NCBI GenBank assembly: GCA_942636505.2
Contig: CALOGB020000221.1
Coordinates: 186,001-250,000 of the forward strand
Origin: an uncultured bacterium
GTDB taxonomy: Bacteria; Pseudomonadota; Alphaproteobacteria; Sphingomonadales; Sphingomonadaceae
DNA: 64,000 nt
Direction: 5' to 3'
The notes beneath the pieces were generated by a model. That model did not search any database. It had not been told where the DNA came from and worked only from the letters and a program-made list of their open reading frames with translations. Shown here in pieces: positions 40,004 through 48,967 of the stretch (its first letter is position 1; the number at the start of each line of letters is the position of its first letter). Position numbers and translations under genes: made by a program.

Positions 40004-41133
40004 GCGATTTCTCCCGCCATCACGACTTCGCGGACGCGCTGGTCGCTCGGACCACCGCGACGACGCAGCCAAAGATACAGCCCGCTGCCGAGCACGATGA
40101 TCGTCAATATGTCGAAGAGCGCCCAGACGATCTTCATCGCGAGGCCGCCGTAATTCCCGAAATGCAGCGGCTGTGCGAGCAGCATGGCCTGCATGTACCA
40201 GGGCATCGGCACGACCGCATCGAGCCGTCCGGTCGCGGCATCGACGAAGCCGGGCAGCAACATCTTCGACGTCAGCGGCGTCGCGCCCTTCAGGAAGACG
40301 GCATAATGATGGTGGCTGCTGAAGACGACGCCGGGAAACGCGATGAACTGCGGCTTCATCTCGGGCGCCTCGCGTTGCACAGCGTCGAGCGCGGCCTGTA
40401 CCGAGGCGCGCTGGGCCGGCAGTGGCGTGCGCGCTTCGCTGGCTATGATCTCGGCGAGGCCGTTCGCCTTCCAGATGCCGGTGATCGGCACGACAAAGGT
40501 GTTGATCGTGCCCGTCACGCCGACGACGCCCGCCCAGGCCAGCGTGACGATGCCGAGCAGGTTGTGGCGATCGAGCCAGCCCAGCCGCTTGCTGCGCCCG
40601 CGACGTAATGTGCCGAAGTCGAGCTTGGCCATGAATGGGGCGTAGAGCACGACGCCAGAGACTATCGCGGCGAAGAAGAGCAGTCCCATCACGCCGAGGA
40701 AGATTTCCGCCCAGAAGCCGAGGAACATGTCGGTGTGGAGCTTCAGGATGAACGCCATCACGCCAGGGACATAGGGCGGCATCTTCGCACCGGTGCGTGC
40801 ATCGAACGCGAGGAAGTGCATCGCTGCGGGCGCGGCGTCGGGCGTTGGGCCGGTGGTGACGTATACGATCGGGCGCTCTTCGTCGAAGCTGATGTAGAGG
40901 GGAATTTCGCCGGGGGCGGCTTTCGCAGCGCGACCGAGAATGGCGTCGAGCGAGAGCGACGGCGTGCCGGCTGGCAGCACAGCCATCGGTGCGGGCGGGT
41001 CGAGCCAGCCGTCGATCTCCTCGTCGAAGATCAGCGGCAGGCCGGTCACGCACAACATCAGCAGGAACGCGGTGCAGATCAGGCTCGTCCATTTGTGTAC
41101 GAGATACCAGGTCTTGATCGTACCGCGAGTCAT
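40000..41133 (-). CDS. PepSY-associated transmembrane protein
   Basis: 377 residues with four or five membrane helices. It opens MTRGTIKTWYLVHKWTSLICTAFLLMLCVTGLPLIFDEEI, the standard PepSY-TM start with a membrane His, followed by a large periplasmic part containing PepSY-like sequence, LKLHTDMFLGFWAEIFLGVMGLLFFAAIVSGVVLYAPF, and DRHNLLGIVTLAWAGVVGVTGTINTF. The repeated His residues in the helices could bind haem. Members are linked to siderophore/iron uptake or reduction at the inner membrane; the specific partner is not visible here. Confidence 0.9.
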   Translation of the reverse strand: MTRGTIKTWYLVHKWTSLICTAFLLMLCVTGLPLIFDEEIDGWLDPPAPMAVLPAGTPSLSLDAILGRAAKAAPGEIPLYISFDEERPIVYVTTGPTPDAAPAAMHFLAFDARTGAKMPPYVPGVMAFILKLHTDMFLGFWAEIFLGVMGLLFFAAIVSGVVLYAPFMAKLDFGTLRRGRSKRLGWLDRHNLLGIVTLAWAGVVGVTGTINTFVVPITGIWKANGLAEIIASEARTPLPAQRASVQAALDAVQREAPEMKPQFIAFPGVVFSSHHHYAVFLKGATPLTSKMLLPGFVDAATGRLDAVVPMPWYMQAMLLAQPLHFGNYGGLAMKIVWALFDILTIIVLGSGLYLWLRRRGGPSDQRVREVVMAGEIA

Positions 41134-41250
41134 GCGCGGGGAGTGGTCTTGACGAGGGGTATGATCTGCCGGGCGGTCACCAGCGCACAGGTACAGATTT
41201 GATAACGATGTGCAATAGCGGCGTTGGGGGGTGGTACCCCGTCAAACGCG

Positions 41251-41371
41251 CCTCCCCCACCAGGGGGAGGCGGCTGGTGCTTGCCAGACGGAGGGGGAGG
41301 TAAGGGTGACTGCTGTTGCGCGTTCCTCCCCCTCCGTCACCTTCGGTGCCACCTCCCCCTTGCGGGGGAGG
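41251..41371. repeat. GC-rich palindromic element, CCTCCCCC family, copy 1
   Basis: Nested inverted repeats: CCTCCCCC...GGGGGAGG at the left, CGCCAGACGGAGGGGGAGG-like inner arm, CCTCCCCCTCCGTCACC, and CCACCTCCCCCTTGCGGGGGAGG at the right. Related elements are at 46666 and 61170. It lies downstream of the SDR gene. Confidence 0.75.
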
Positions 41372-41378
41372 ATTATGG

Positions 41379-42272
41379 TCAGGCTACGCCGGCGCCGCCA
41401 GTGACGCCGTAGACTTCACCCGTGATGTAGCTGCCCTCCTGCGAGGCTAGCAGGACATATACCGGCGCGATCTCCACCGGCTGGCCGGGACGCCCGAAAT
41501 GGCTCTTTGAACCAAACGTCTCGAGCGTTTCCTGCGGCTGGCCACCGCTCGGCTGAAGCACCGTCCAGAACGGCCCCGGCGCAACGACGTTGGCGCGGAT
41601 GCCCTTCTCGATCAGTTGCTTGGCGAGACCCTTGGTATACGCGACGATCGCCGCCTTGGTGGTCGCATAGTCGAGCAGATTGTCCGAAGGATCATAGCCC
41701 TGCACCGACGCCGTCGTGACCACCGCCGCGCCGACGGGGAGATGCGGTACGGCGGCCTGTACGAACCAGTGCAGTGCATAGACGTTGGTCTTCATCGTCT
41801 GGTCGAAATCGTCGGTCGAGATGTCGGCGACGGTCGGCCGCGTCTGCTGGCGCCCGGCGTTGACGACCAGCACGTCCAGGCCACCGAACGCATCGACGGT
41901 CTGCTGGACCGCGGCGCGACAGAACGTCTCGTCCTTCACGTCGCCAGGCAGCGCCAGGGCCTTGCGCCCCTCGGCCTCGATCAGCGCGACGACTTCCTTC
42001 GCATCGGACTCCTCGGCGGGGAGATAGACGATCGCGACGTCGGCGCCTTCGCGGGCATAGGCGATCGCGGCGGCACGGCCGATGCCGCTGTCGCCACCGG
42101 TAATAAGCGCCTTGCGCCCCGTCAGCTTGCCCGAGCCTTTGTAGCTCGTCTCGCCGTGATCGGGCTTGGGCTCCATCTTCGACGCGATCCCCGGTGCTTC
42201 CTGCGGTTGCTGCAGGAAGGGGGGCTGCGGATATTGCGTGCGCGGATCCTGCATCGTGAGCCGGTCGGCCAT
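41379..42272 (-). CDS. SDR-family oxidoreductase (general stress YhdF/YghA type)
   Basis: 297 residues. The N-terminal leader MADRLTMQDPRTQYPQPPFLQQPQEAPG...MEPKPDHGETSYKGSGKLTGRKALITGGDSGIGRAAA is typical of the YghA/YhdF group of short-chain dehydrogenases. The cofactor loop TGGDSGIG, NAGRQQ, the active-site Tyr-Lys in YATTKAAIVAY and the ending GSYITGEVYGVTGG are present. An NAD(P)-dependent cytosolic reductase or dehydrogenase, often stress-induced; the substrate is unknown. The ATG at 42272 is at the family start. Confidence 0.9.
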   Translation of the reverse strand: MADRLTMQDPRTQYPQPPFLQQPQEAPGIASKMEPKPDHGETSYKGSGKLTGRKALITGGDSGIGRAAAIAYAREGADVAIVYLPAEESDAKEVVALIEAEGRKALALPGDVKDETFCRAAVQQTVDAFGGLDVLVVNAGRQQTRPTVADISTDDFDQTMKTNVYALHWFVQAAVPHLPVGAAVVTTASVQGYDPSDNLLDYATTKAAIVAYTKGLAKQLIEKGIRANVVAPGPFWTVLQPSGGQPQETLETFGSKSHFGRPGQPVEIAPVYVLLASQEGSYITGEVYGVTGGAGVA

Positions 42273-42331
42273 AGGGTGCTCCTGTGTCGATTGAGCAGGA
42301 GCAACCCATGCCGGCGCGGATAGGTTGCGTT

Positions 42332-43951
42332 CTATTTGAGCAGGATCAACGCCTTCGACAGCGTCATGTAGATCCCCCAGAGGATCGGCAGCCCAACGGC
42401 AAGCCACGCGAAGACGACGATCGGCGACGTCCCGGTTGCCGTGGCAACCGATCCACCAGCGACCGTGTCGACCGTGATCGGCCGCTCGTCCGCCGCCATG
42501 TGGAACTTGGCGGCAACCGGCCGGACGAACAGGTTCGCGACGAACCCAGCGACCAGCATCGCCGCCAGCACTAGGAAGATCGGCGGATAGATATCGCTGC
42601 GGGGTACACCCGCCGCGATCGCGCGGTCACGCATGTTGGCGACGAGGAGCGGCCCGACCACGCCTGCGGTTGACCAGGCGGTCAGCAACCGGCCATGGAT
42701 CGCACCGACATATTTCGTCCCGAACAGGTCGGCGAGATACGCCGGCGCAGTCGCGAACCCGCCGCCGTACATCGAGGCGAGGATGCAGAAGACCAGGATG
42801 AACAGGCCCAAGGTCGTGCCCGCCAGCGCCGGTGCGGCGAAACCGTAGAGCACCGCGCCCGCCGCGAGGATCGTCGCGAACAGGGGTTTGCGCCCGATGC
42901 GATCGGACAGCCAAGCCCAGAAGAACCGCCCGCCGATGTTGAACAGGCTGATCGCACCCACGAACCCAGCGCCGACCGCTGCTGCCGCCTTCTTCTGGTC
43001 GTCGTCGAACGCGGTGAACAACACGCTCGGCGCGTCGATCAGGCGGCCGCCGAACAGCTCCTGCAACATCGGCGAGGCGATACCGATGATCCCGATCGAG
43101 GCGGAGACGTTGAAGAACAGCACCAGCCACACCAGCCAGAATTGCGGCGTGCGGTGCGCGTCAGACAACGCCACGTTGAAGCGGCTGATCGAGGCCTTGG
43201 CGCTGGTCGGCGCGGTCCAGCCGGCGGGAGCCCAGCCCTCGGCGGGCACGCGGTAGCCGATCGCGCCGGCCATCATGAACACGAAATAGACGCAGGCGAG
43301 CACCAGGAACGTCTGCCAGACGCCGACGCCTGCGGGACTCGCGAAATGCTTCATCAACAGGTCGGCGAGCGGTCCGCCGATCATCGCGCCGCCGCCAAAG
43401 CCCATGATCGCCATCCCGGTCGCCATGCCGCGCCGGTCGGGAAACCATTTGATCAACGTCGAGACGGGCGAGATATAGCCAAGCCCAAGCCCGATCCCGC
43501 CGATCACGCCCGACCCGAGCCAGATCAGCCAGAGCTGATGCGTCGCGATGCCGATTGCGGCGATGCCCATGCCGCCGCACCAGCAGAATGCTGCGACCAC
43601 GCCGGCCTTCCGCGGGCCTGCGCGCTCGAGCCAGCCGCCCCAGATCGCGGCGGCGGCACCCAGCACGACGAAGAACAGCGTGTACGTCCAGACGAGGTCG
43701 CTGACCCGCCAGTCGCAGGTCGTGGTGGTCAGCGCGCCGAGCAGCGAGAGGTTGGGGCAGGCAACCGGATCGGTGATCCCGATCGCGCGCGACAGCGGCA
43801 ACCAGAACACGCTGAACCCGTACGCCATGCCGATGCACAGGTGGATCGCGAGCGCGCAGGGCGGCACGAGCCAGCGATTGAAGCCGGGTGCGGCAACAGT
43901 TCGGGCCCTGCTGAGAAAGCCCTCCGCGCCCAGGTCTCTCGTGTCCGGCAT
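42332..43951 (-). CDS. OFA-family MFS transporter (oxalate/formate antiporter-like)
   Basis: 539 residues with 12 predicted membrane helices plus a C-terminal hydrophobic segment. The family start PPCALAIHLCIGMAYGFSVFWLPLSRAIG, the loop WLERAGPRKAG, GYISPVSTLIKWFPDRRGMATGMAIMGFGGGAMIGGPLA and AAYLADLFGTKYVGAIHGRLLTAWSTAG are characteristic of OFA transporters, which exchange small carboxylates across the inner membrane. The central loop is longer than in E. coli members. The carboxylate is not identified. It sits between the SDR and FAH-family genes on the same strand. Confidence 0.9.
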   Translation of the reverse strand: MPDTRDLGAEGFLSRARTVAAPGFNRWLVPPCALAIHLCIGMAYGFSVFWLPLSRAIGITDPVACPNLSLLGALTTTTCDWRVSDLVWTYTLFFVVLGAAAAIWGGWLERAGPRKAGVVAAFCWCGGMGIAAIGIATHQLWLIWLGSGVIGGIGLGLGYISPVSTLIKWFPDRRGMATGMAIMGFGGGAMIGGPLADLLMKHFASPAGVGVWQTFLVLACVYFVFMMAGAIGYRVPAEGWAPAGWTAPTSAKASISRFNVALSDAHRTPQFWLVWLVLFFNVSASIGIIGIASPMLQELFGGRLIDAPSVLFTAFDDDQKKAAAAVGAGFVGAISLFNIGGRFFWAWLSDRIGRKPLFATILAAGAVLYGFAAPALAGTTLGLFILVFCILASMYGGGFATAPAYLADLFGTKYVGAIHGRLLTAWSTAGVVGPLLVANMRDRAIAAGVPRSDIYPPIFLVLAAMLVAGFVANLFVRPVAAKFHMAADERPITVDTVAGGSVATATGTSPIVVFAWLAVGLPILWGIYMTLSKALILLK

Positions 43952-43995
43952 GCAACCCCCTGTTTAGCTTTGTTTATGTGCCGGACGATGGGCGA

Positions 43996-44670
43996 TCATG
44001 CGGCGAATGTCACCTCCAGTGTTTCGAACCCGTCGATCGTTGCGCGGATAGTCTGCCCGCGCTGGATCTGGCCGACGCCGGCAGGGGTGCCGGTGAAGAT
44101 CAGGTCGCCCGGTGCCAGCTCGACGAAGGTCGACAGCGTCGCGATAATTTCGGGGACACTCCAGATCATCATCGACAGGTCGCCCGATTGCCGCGTCTCG
44201 CTGTCGATCGCGAGCGCGATGCTGCCCTTGGTGGCGGGCACGCCCGGCGTGAGCGCGCCGACGGGGGCGGAGCGATCGAAGCCCTTCGCCATGTCCCACG
44301 GGCGCCCGGCCTTCTTCGCCGCCGCCTGGAGATCGCGCCGCGTCAGGTCGATGCCGACGCCAGCGCCGAAGATCGTCGCGGCAGCATCCTCGACCGCGAT
44401 ATCCTTGCCACCCGTGCCGAGCGCGATCACGAGTTCGACTTCGTGATGCAGGTCTTCGGTCTTGGGCGGGAAGGGCAGCGTGCTGCCGTTCGCGACGACC
44501 GCGTCGGCGGGCTTGGAGAAGAAGAACGGCTCCTGGCGATCAGGATCGGAGCCCATCTCGCGCGCGTGATCGGCATAGTTCTGGCCGACGCAGAAGATAC
44601 GGCGAACGGGGAAGCGGTCGGACGTGCCGGCGATGGCGACGGACGGCGCGATGATCGTGGGAATGTGCAT
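43996..44670 (-). CDS. Fumarylacetoacetate hydrolase-family protein (acylpyruvase-like)
   Basis: 224 residues, a compact FAH-domain protein. FCVGQNYADHAREM, PFFFSKPADAVV, the metal ligands in DLHHEVELVIALG, GVGIDLTRRDLQAAAKKAGRPWDMAKGFDRSAPVG and LIFTGTPAGVG match the FAHD1/YcgM group, which hydrolyses acylpyruvates or decarboxylates oxaloacetate with Mg2+. The ATG at 44670 is at the family start. It is divergent from the catalase-like gene. Confidence 0.92.
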   Translation of the reverse strand: MHIPTIIAPSVAIAGTSDRFPVRRIFCVGQNYADHAREMGSDPDRQEPFFFSKPADAVVANGSTLPFPPKTEDLHHEVELVIALGTGGKDIAVEDAAATIFGAGVGIDLTRRDLQAAAKKAGRPWDMAKGFDRSAPVGALTPGVPATKGSIALAIDSETRQSGDLSMMIWSVPEIIATLSTFVELAPGDLIFTGTPAGVGQIQRGQTIRATIDGFETLEVTFAA

Positions 44671-44724
44671 GGGCGCTCCTCTAACAGTTTCATCACGCGA
44701 TAGCGCCAGGTTTGCAACGAAAGC

Positions 44725-44749
44725 GGAACGTCCACCGGTTCAACGGGTT
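44725..44749 (+). promoter_or_regulatory. Candidate EcfG (general stress) promoter
   Basis: GGAAC (44725-44729) and GGTT (44746-44749) with a 16-base spacer match the alphaproteobacterial EcfG pattern GGAAC-N16/17-cGTT except for the first base of the -10 element. It lies 28 bases upstream of the start codon of the catalase-like gene, so the predicted leader is short. Confidence 0.55.
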
Positions 44750-44776
44750 ACCGATGCGTACCAAGAGGAGATACCC

Positions 44777-45871
44777 ATGCCTAGCAACCAGCCCGTCCGT
44801 TTCAATCCGGCCGTCGAAACGATCGCTCCCGACGAGCAGGAGACTTTGCAGGGCATGAAGGACTCGTTCCAGGATATCCTGGAGACGACATCGCAGGACT
44901 ACGGCCACGCGGTCCGCTCGGTCCATGCCAAGGCCCATGGCATCGCGCGCGGTACGTTCACGATCGCCGACAATCTTCCGCCCGAACTCGCACAGGGCAT
45001 CTTCGCGACGCCCGGCCGCCACGAGGCGATCATCCGCATCTCGACCAACGCCGGCGATATCCTCGACGACAGCATCAGCCTGCCGCGCGGTCTCGCGCTG
45101 AAGATCCTTGATGTCGACGGCGCGCGCCTGCCGGGGTCGGAAGGCGACACGACGCAGGACTTCATCATGGTCAACGGGCCGGCCTTCTCTGCGGCGGACC
45201 CCAAGGCCTTCGCCAAGAACCTCAAGCTGCTCGCGAAGACTACCGACCGCTTCGAAGGCGTGAAGAAGGCGATGTCCGCGACCTTCCGCGTCGTCGAGTC
45301 TGCGCTTGAGGCAGTCGGCGGCCAGTCGGCGACGCTGACCACGCTGGGCGGTGCCAAGCCCGTCCATCCGCTCGGCGAGACCTATTATTCGCAGACGCCG
45401 TTCCGCTTCGGCGACTATATCGCGAAGGTCGCGCTGTTCCCGGTATCGCCCGAGCTGACGCGGCTGACCGGCGATCTGGTCGACATCACCGCGCGCCCGG
45501 ATGCACTGCGCGAAGTCGTCCGCGAGGAACTCGTCGAGCATGGCGGCAAGTGGGAGTTCCGCGTGCAGCTGAACACCGATCTCGAAAAGATGCCGATTGA
45601 GGACGCGTCGGTGGTCTGGGACGAGGCGGAGAGCCCGTTCGTGACGGTCGCGACGCTCGAAGTGCCGGCGCAATTGTCGTGGGAACAGGGCGTTACCGAC
45701 CATACCGACGACGCGTTGTCGTACAGCATCTGGCACGGCATCACCGCGCATCAGCCGCTGGGCGGGGTGAATCGCACGCGCAGGGACACGTACAAGCAGT
45801 CGGCGGATTTCCGCGGCCAGTTCAATGGCTGTCCGATGCACGAGCCGGCCAAGCTGTCCGAACTCGCCTGA
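44777..45871 (+). CDS. Catalase-family (y4iL-like) haem protein
   Basis: 364 residues. It belongs to the short catalase-like group rather than to canonical catalases: VHAKAHGIARGTFTI carries the distal His region, GRHEAIIRISTNAGDILDDS replaces the usual active-site strand, and GDTTQDFIMVNGPAF and the ending GGVNRTRRDTYKQSADFRGQ...PMHEPAKLSELA are typical. Such proteins are predicted peroxide- or lipid-peroxide-metabolising haem enzymes. The ATG at 44777 follows AAGAGGAG. A possible EcfG promoter lies just upstream. The phosphoesterase gene begins two bases after the stop. Confidence 0.85.
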   Translation: MPSNQPVRFNPAVETIAPDEQETLQGMKDSFQDILETTSQDYGHAVRSVHAKAHGIARGTFTIADNLPPELAQGIFATPGRHEAIIRISTNAGDILDDSISLPRGLALKILDVDGARLPGSEGDTTQDFIMVNGPAFSAADPKAFAKNLKLLAKTTDRFEGVKKAMSATFRVVESALEAVGGQSATLTTLGGAKPVHPLGETYYSQTPFRFGDYIAKVALFPVSPELTRLTGDLVDITARPDALREVVREELVEHGGKWEFRVQLNTDLEKMPIEDASVVWDEAESPFVTVATLEVPAQLSWEQGVTDHTDDALSYSIWHGITAHQPLGGVNRTRRDTYKQSADFRGQFNGCPMHEPAKLSELA

Positions 45872-45872
45872 C

Positions 45873-46655
45873 ATGACGATGGGGGGAGCCGGATTGAAGC
45901 TGTTCCACGTCAGCGACGTGCATTTCGGTGCGGAGGACCCGGCGGCAATCGCCTGGTTCTCCGAACGGGTCGCGGAAGAAAAGCCCGACGCGGTCATCAT
46001 GACCGGCGACCTGACGATGCGCGCGACGAAGGACGAGTTTCAGCAGGGCGGTGACTGGCTGCGGTCGCTCGGCGTGCCGGTGACGCTCGAGGTCGGCAAT
46101 CATGACATCCCCTATTATTGGGACCCTTTCCGACGACTGTTCGCGCCGTACCAGCGCTATGCGGCGGTCGAGCAGATGATCGAGAAGCCGCTGGAGCTTC
46201 CAGGTGTCACGGTCGTGCCGCTGAAGACGACGGCGCGTGCGCAGTGGCGTTGGAACTGGTCGAAGGGGCGTGTCAGTCCCGGGTCGCTCAAGCGTGCTCT
46301 GGCCATGATCGCGGACGTGCCGAAGGGCAATCTGATCTTCATCGGCGCGCATCACCCGCTGATCGAGGGTGGCACCACCGGAACCGCCAAGACACGCAAC
46401 GGCGACGAGGCGCTGACGGCACTGGCCGAGGCTGGGGCACACGCGGTGTTGTCGGGGCATGTCCACGATCCGTTCGACGTCCCTGTAGAGCGCGCAGGCC
46501 GGATCATCCGCATGATCGGCGCCGGCACGCTATCGAAGCGCACGCGCGGCAGCCCGCCTGCGTTCAACGAGATTCGGGTGGAGAATGGGCGGTTCGAGAC
46601 GCTGGCGCGGACATTGTCCGACGAGGCGAAGCACTCGATCACGAGCGAAGTCTGA
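45873..46655 (+). CDS. Metallophosphoesterase
   Basis: 260 residues of the calcineurin-like phosphoesterase superfamily. The five metal-binding blocks are visible: LFHVSDVHFG (DxH), IMTGDLT (GDxx), EVGNHD (GNHD), FIGAHHPL and LSGHVHDPF (GHxH). The enzyme is a cytosolic phosphodiesterase or phosphatase with a di-metal centre; the substrate is unknown. The ATG at 45873 lies just after the catalase-like stop codon, so the two form an operon. A later TTG near 45895 has the stronger GGGGGGAG site and could be the real start. Confidence 0.88.
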   Translation: MTMGGAGLKLFHVSDVHFGAEDPAAIAWFSERVAEEKPDAVIMTGDLTMRATKDEFQQGGDWLRSLGVPVTLEVGNHDIPYYWDPFRRLFAPYQRYAAVEQMIEKPLELPGVTVVPLKTTARAQWRWNWSKGRVSPGSLKRALAMIADVPKGNLIFIGAHHPLIEGGTTGTAKTRNGDEALTALAEAGAHAVLSGHVHDPFDVPVERAGRIIRMIGAGTLSKRTRGSPPAFNEIRVENGRFETLARTLSDEAKHSITSEV

Positions 46656-46665
46656 CGGAAGTTTC

Positions 46666-46793
46666 GATCCTCCCCCGCAAGGGGGGGTGGCTGGCGCCCG
46701 CCAGACGGAGGGGGAGGTAAGCGCCGACCGCTGTTCCGTGTCCTCCCCCTCCGTCACCTTCTCGGTGCCACCTCCCCCTTGCGGGGGAGGATC
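46666..46793. repeat. GC-rich palindromic element, CCTCCCCC family, copy 2
   Basis: Begins GATCCTCCCCCGCAAGGGG and ends CCCCCTTGCGGGGGAGGATC, with the inner arms GCCAGACGGAGGGGGAGG and CCTCCCCCTCCGTCACC. It lies between convergent genes and may double as a terminator. Confidence 0.8.
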
Positions 46794-46803
46794 GAGGGCT
46801 TGT

Positions 46804-47592
46804 CTAGTCCGGTGCTCTCCCGGAATTAAACTCGATATCGATCTCCACCCATCCGCCAAGGATCTGCTTCCCGCCCACCCGCGGGGGACGGACGCGGAAC
46901 TGCCAAGCGGCCTGCCGCATCGCCCGCGCCAGCCCCGAACCAACCGGTGACTCGCTGAGCGCTCGGCAATTTTCGACCTGATAGTTCTCGATCATCCGGC
47001 ACGCGATCTTCGCCCAGCTGTTCGGCGGCGGCGGGCTCTTCAGATAGCCGTTGAGCTCCGCATCGGTTGGCCGGCGATACCATTCGACTTTGTACAGCCG
47101 CTCGCCACCCGGGCCTTCGCCGGGACCGTAAGCCGAACCGCTGTCCTTGCCCTTGCCCGACCCGCTGCCACCGTCACCGCCGGCAAGCTGGTCGTCGGGG
47201 TGCAACGGCATCTTCGAGATATCCGCGGCTTCGAACATCTCCATCCCGCCGAGCATCTTGATCGGCAGCGGTGGCGGCGATGTCGGCGGGGCAGGGGGCG
47301 CCTGTGCGGACCGGACCCTGGGTGCCGCGCGCTGCGGCGATCCGCCGCTCGCACGCTTTGCTTTGGTCGGTGAGGGCGTCCGCTTCTGAGGAGTAGGCGC
47401 AGTCTGATCCGGGGCGATCTGGAAGGTGACCGGCTCGCGGCGTTCCTCGGGCTTCGAGGTAACCGAGGGCGCCAGTCGCAACAGCAGTAGCAGGATCAGG
47501 ACATGGGCGATGACGGTCAGCACGAACGCGCCGCTTCGCCGTCGGGTCGAACCGCGCGTCTCGATCGACGAAGGATGGTACGCCGACCGCAT
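46804..47592 (-). CDS. TonB-like energy transducer protein
   Basis: 262 residues. A short basic N-terminus and one membrane helix (FVLTVIAHVLILLLLLRLAP, about 22-41) are followed by a Pro/Ala/Lys-rich periplasmic spacer, a Gly-rich stretch (GGDGGSGSGKGKDSGS) and a C-terminal domain (KIACRMIENYQVENCRALSESPVGSGLARAMRQAAWQFRVRPPRVGG...WVEIDIEF) that resembles the TonB C-terminal fold. It would link the inner membrane to an outer-membrane receptor. The match is weaker than for classical TonB, so partner and exact role are open. The ATG at 47592 is preferred over 47616. Confidence 0.7.
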   Translation of the reverse strand: MRSAYHPSSIETRGSTRRRSGAFVLTVIAHVLILLLLLRLAPSVTSKPEERREPVTFQIAPDQTAPTPQKRTPSPTKAKRASGGSPQRAAPRVRSAQAPPAPPTSPPPLPIKMLGGMEMFEAADISKMPLHPDDQLAGGDGGSGSGKGKDSGSAYGPGEGPGGERLYKVEWYRRPTDAELNGYLKSPPPPNSWAKIACRMIENYQVENCRALSESPVGSGLARAMRQAAWQFRVRPPRVGGKQILGGWVEIDIEFNSGRAPD

Positions 47593-47684
47593 CGGCAGTC
47601 CGCCTAGCCCCGCCAAGGCGCGACGGCAACGCCCGACGTCGATGATCTTTTTGTCACCATGATCCCTGAAAACTGTCGACGAAG

Positions 47685-48512
47685 TCAGCCGCGCTCGTCG
47701 ACGAGCGCCGCGATCGCGTCCGCGGCGGCCTCTGCACCGTTCTCCAGCGCAACCTGCGCGCCGACATGCGCGGCCTTCTCGCGCATCCGGTCGGTCAGGA
47801 TGGCGGTGATCGCGGCACCAGCACGCGCGATCGTGAAGTGCTTCGGCGACAGCGTCTTGCCGACCTGGATCGATTGGATGCGGTGCCCGTTGTCGTACTG
47901 ATCGCCCATGTGCGGGACGACGAGTTGCGGCTTGCCTGCCCGTAGCGCCTGGCCGGTGGATCCCGCTCCGCCGTGATGGACGATCGCGCAGGCTAGCGGG
48001 AACAGCAGCGAGTGCGGCGCATAGCGGCAGACATGCACGTGTTCGCTCGCTGCTGCCTGATCGTCGCTACCGGTCAGCAGTACCGCGCGCAGGCCGAGTG
48101 TTCGCGCGGTTGAGGCTGCGGTGACGTAGAAGTCACCCGGCGCAAACGTCGCAAAAGATCCCAGCGTGAAGACCAGCGGCGATGGGCCGGCGGCGAGGAA
48201 CGCCTCGAGCGCGGGATCGAGCGTTTCGGGGGCGCCCGTATCGCTGTCGAAGATCGCAAAGCCGGTGACGCGCGCGATGTCCGGCAGATCGGGCTGGCGC
48301 GGCGCGATGGTCGGCGAATAGCAGCACAGGGTCAGGTCGGCGCTCGCGGGCGTCTCGAGCAGCAACGCCTGGCGTGACGGCGGCAGGCCGCGTGTCTTGC
48401 GAACCGCATCGACGGGGCGTCCATACCGATGTCGCAGCACGCCGCGCATGACCCGGTACACCGACCGGTTCCAGGCGCGGCCGATCGGCCCGGTCGGTGC
48501 GCGGGCCATCAT
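47685..48512 (-). pseudogene. Glycosyltransferase (UGT/GT1-like), C-terminal part after a frameshift
   Basis: 275 codons. It encodes the nucleotide-sugar-binding half of a GT-B glycosyltransferase: PLVFTLGSFATFAPGDFYV, then VHVCRYAPHSLLFPLACAIVHHGGAGSTGQALRAGKPQLVVPHMGDQYDNGHRI, the donor-binding signature of UGT/MGT enzymes. The N-terminal half is encoded in another frame at 48509-48967. Adding one C within the run of six C (minus strand) at about 48528-48533 would join the two frames into a normal enzyme of about 420 residues. It may be a real mutation, a phase-variable tract or a base-calling error. The start overlaps the previous stop (ATGATG), so coupled translation of two fragments is also possible. 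Confidence 0.8.
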
Positions 48513-48967
48513 CGCAAAGTCGGGCGTGCGGGGGGCGCATAGGCGGAGAAGGTCGCCATCGGCTGAAGCAGAACGTTGACCAGCGGCACGCCCCGCGCTT
48601 CCGCGACGATCGGCGCGGCGAACACGAACAGCGAGGCAACCAGCGCGACTGCCCCCTCCATCGCGTCGTCGAGCGCCGTCGTGCTGTCAGCCAGCCACGG
48701 CATCAGGATTCGGTTCATCAGATAGGTCTGATCCGACATGATCCGCTTTGCGACCTGGTCGGGCGGCATGCCCAACGTCTCGGTCAGCGCGTCGAACCCA
48801 CCGACGATCGCGATGCCGGTGAGGCCCGCGGCTTCGACCTTGCCGACGTGATCGGCGGCCACTGCCAGCACGACCGCGAACCCTCTAGTCTTCAGAGCGA
48901 GGCCGATCGCGATAAAGGGATGCAGGTCGCCGAGCGAGCCGATCGTGGCGAGGACGATCTTTCGCAT
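48509..48967 (-). pseudogene. Glycosyltransferase (UGT/GT1-like), N-terminal part
   Basis: 152 codons starting MRKIVLATIGSLGDLHPFIAIGLALKTRGFAVVLAVAADHVGKVEAAGL, the acceptor-binding N-terminal Rossmann domain of a UGT-type glycosyltransferase. It continues through QTYLMNRILMPWLADSTTALDDAM and VPLVNVLLQPMATFSAYAPP, then changes frame and stops after six more codons (ARPTLR). It lacks the donor-binding domain and cannot work alone. The ATG at 48967 is at the family start. Intact relatives glycosylate sterols, carotenoids or other hydrophobic acceptors; the substrate here is unknown. Confidence 0.8.

Noticed and set aside
42291..42350. Near-identical TTGAGCAGGA(G/T)CAAC repeated 45 bases apart between the SDR and OFA genes
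   Set aside because: The second copy is the coding end of the transporter; two copies with a mismatch are too little to call a regulatory site.
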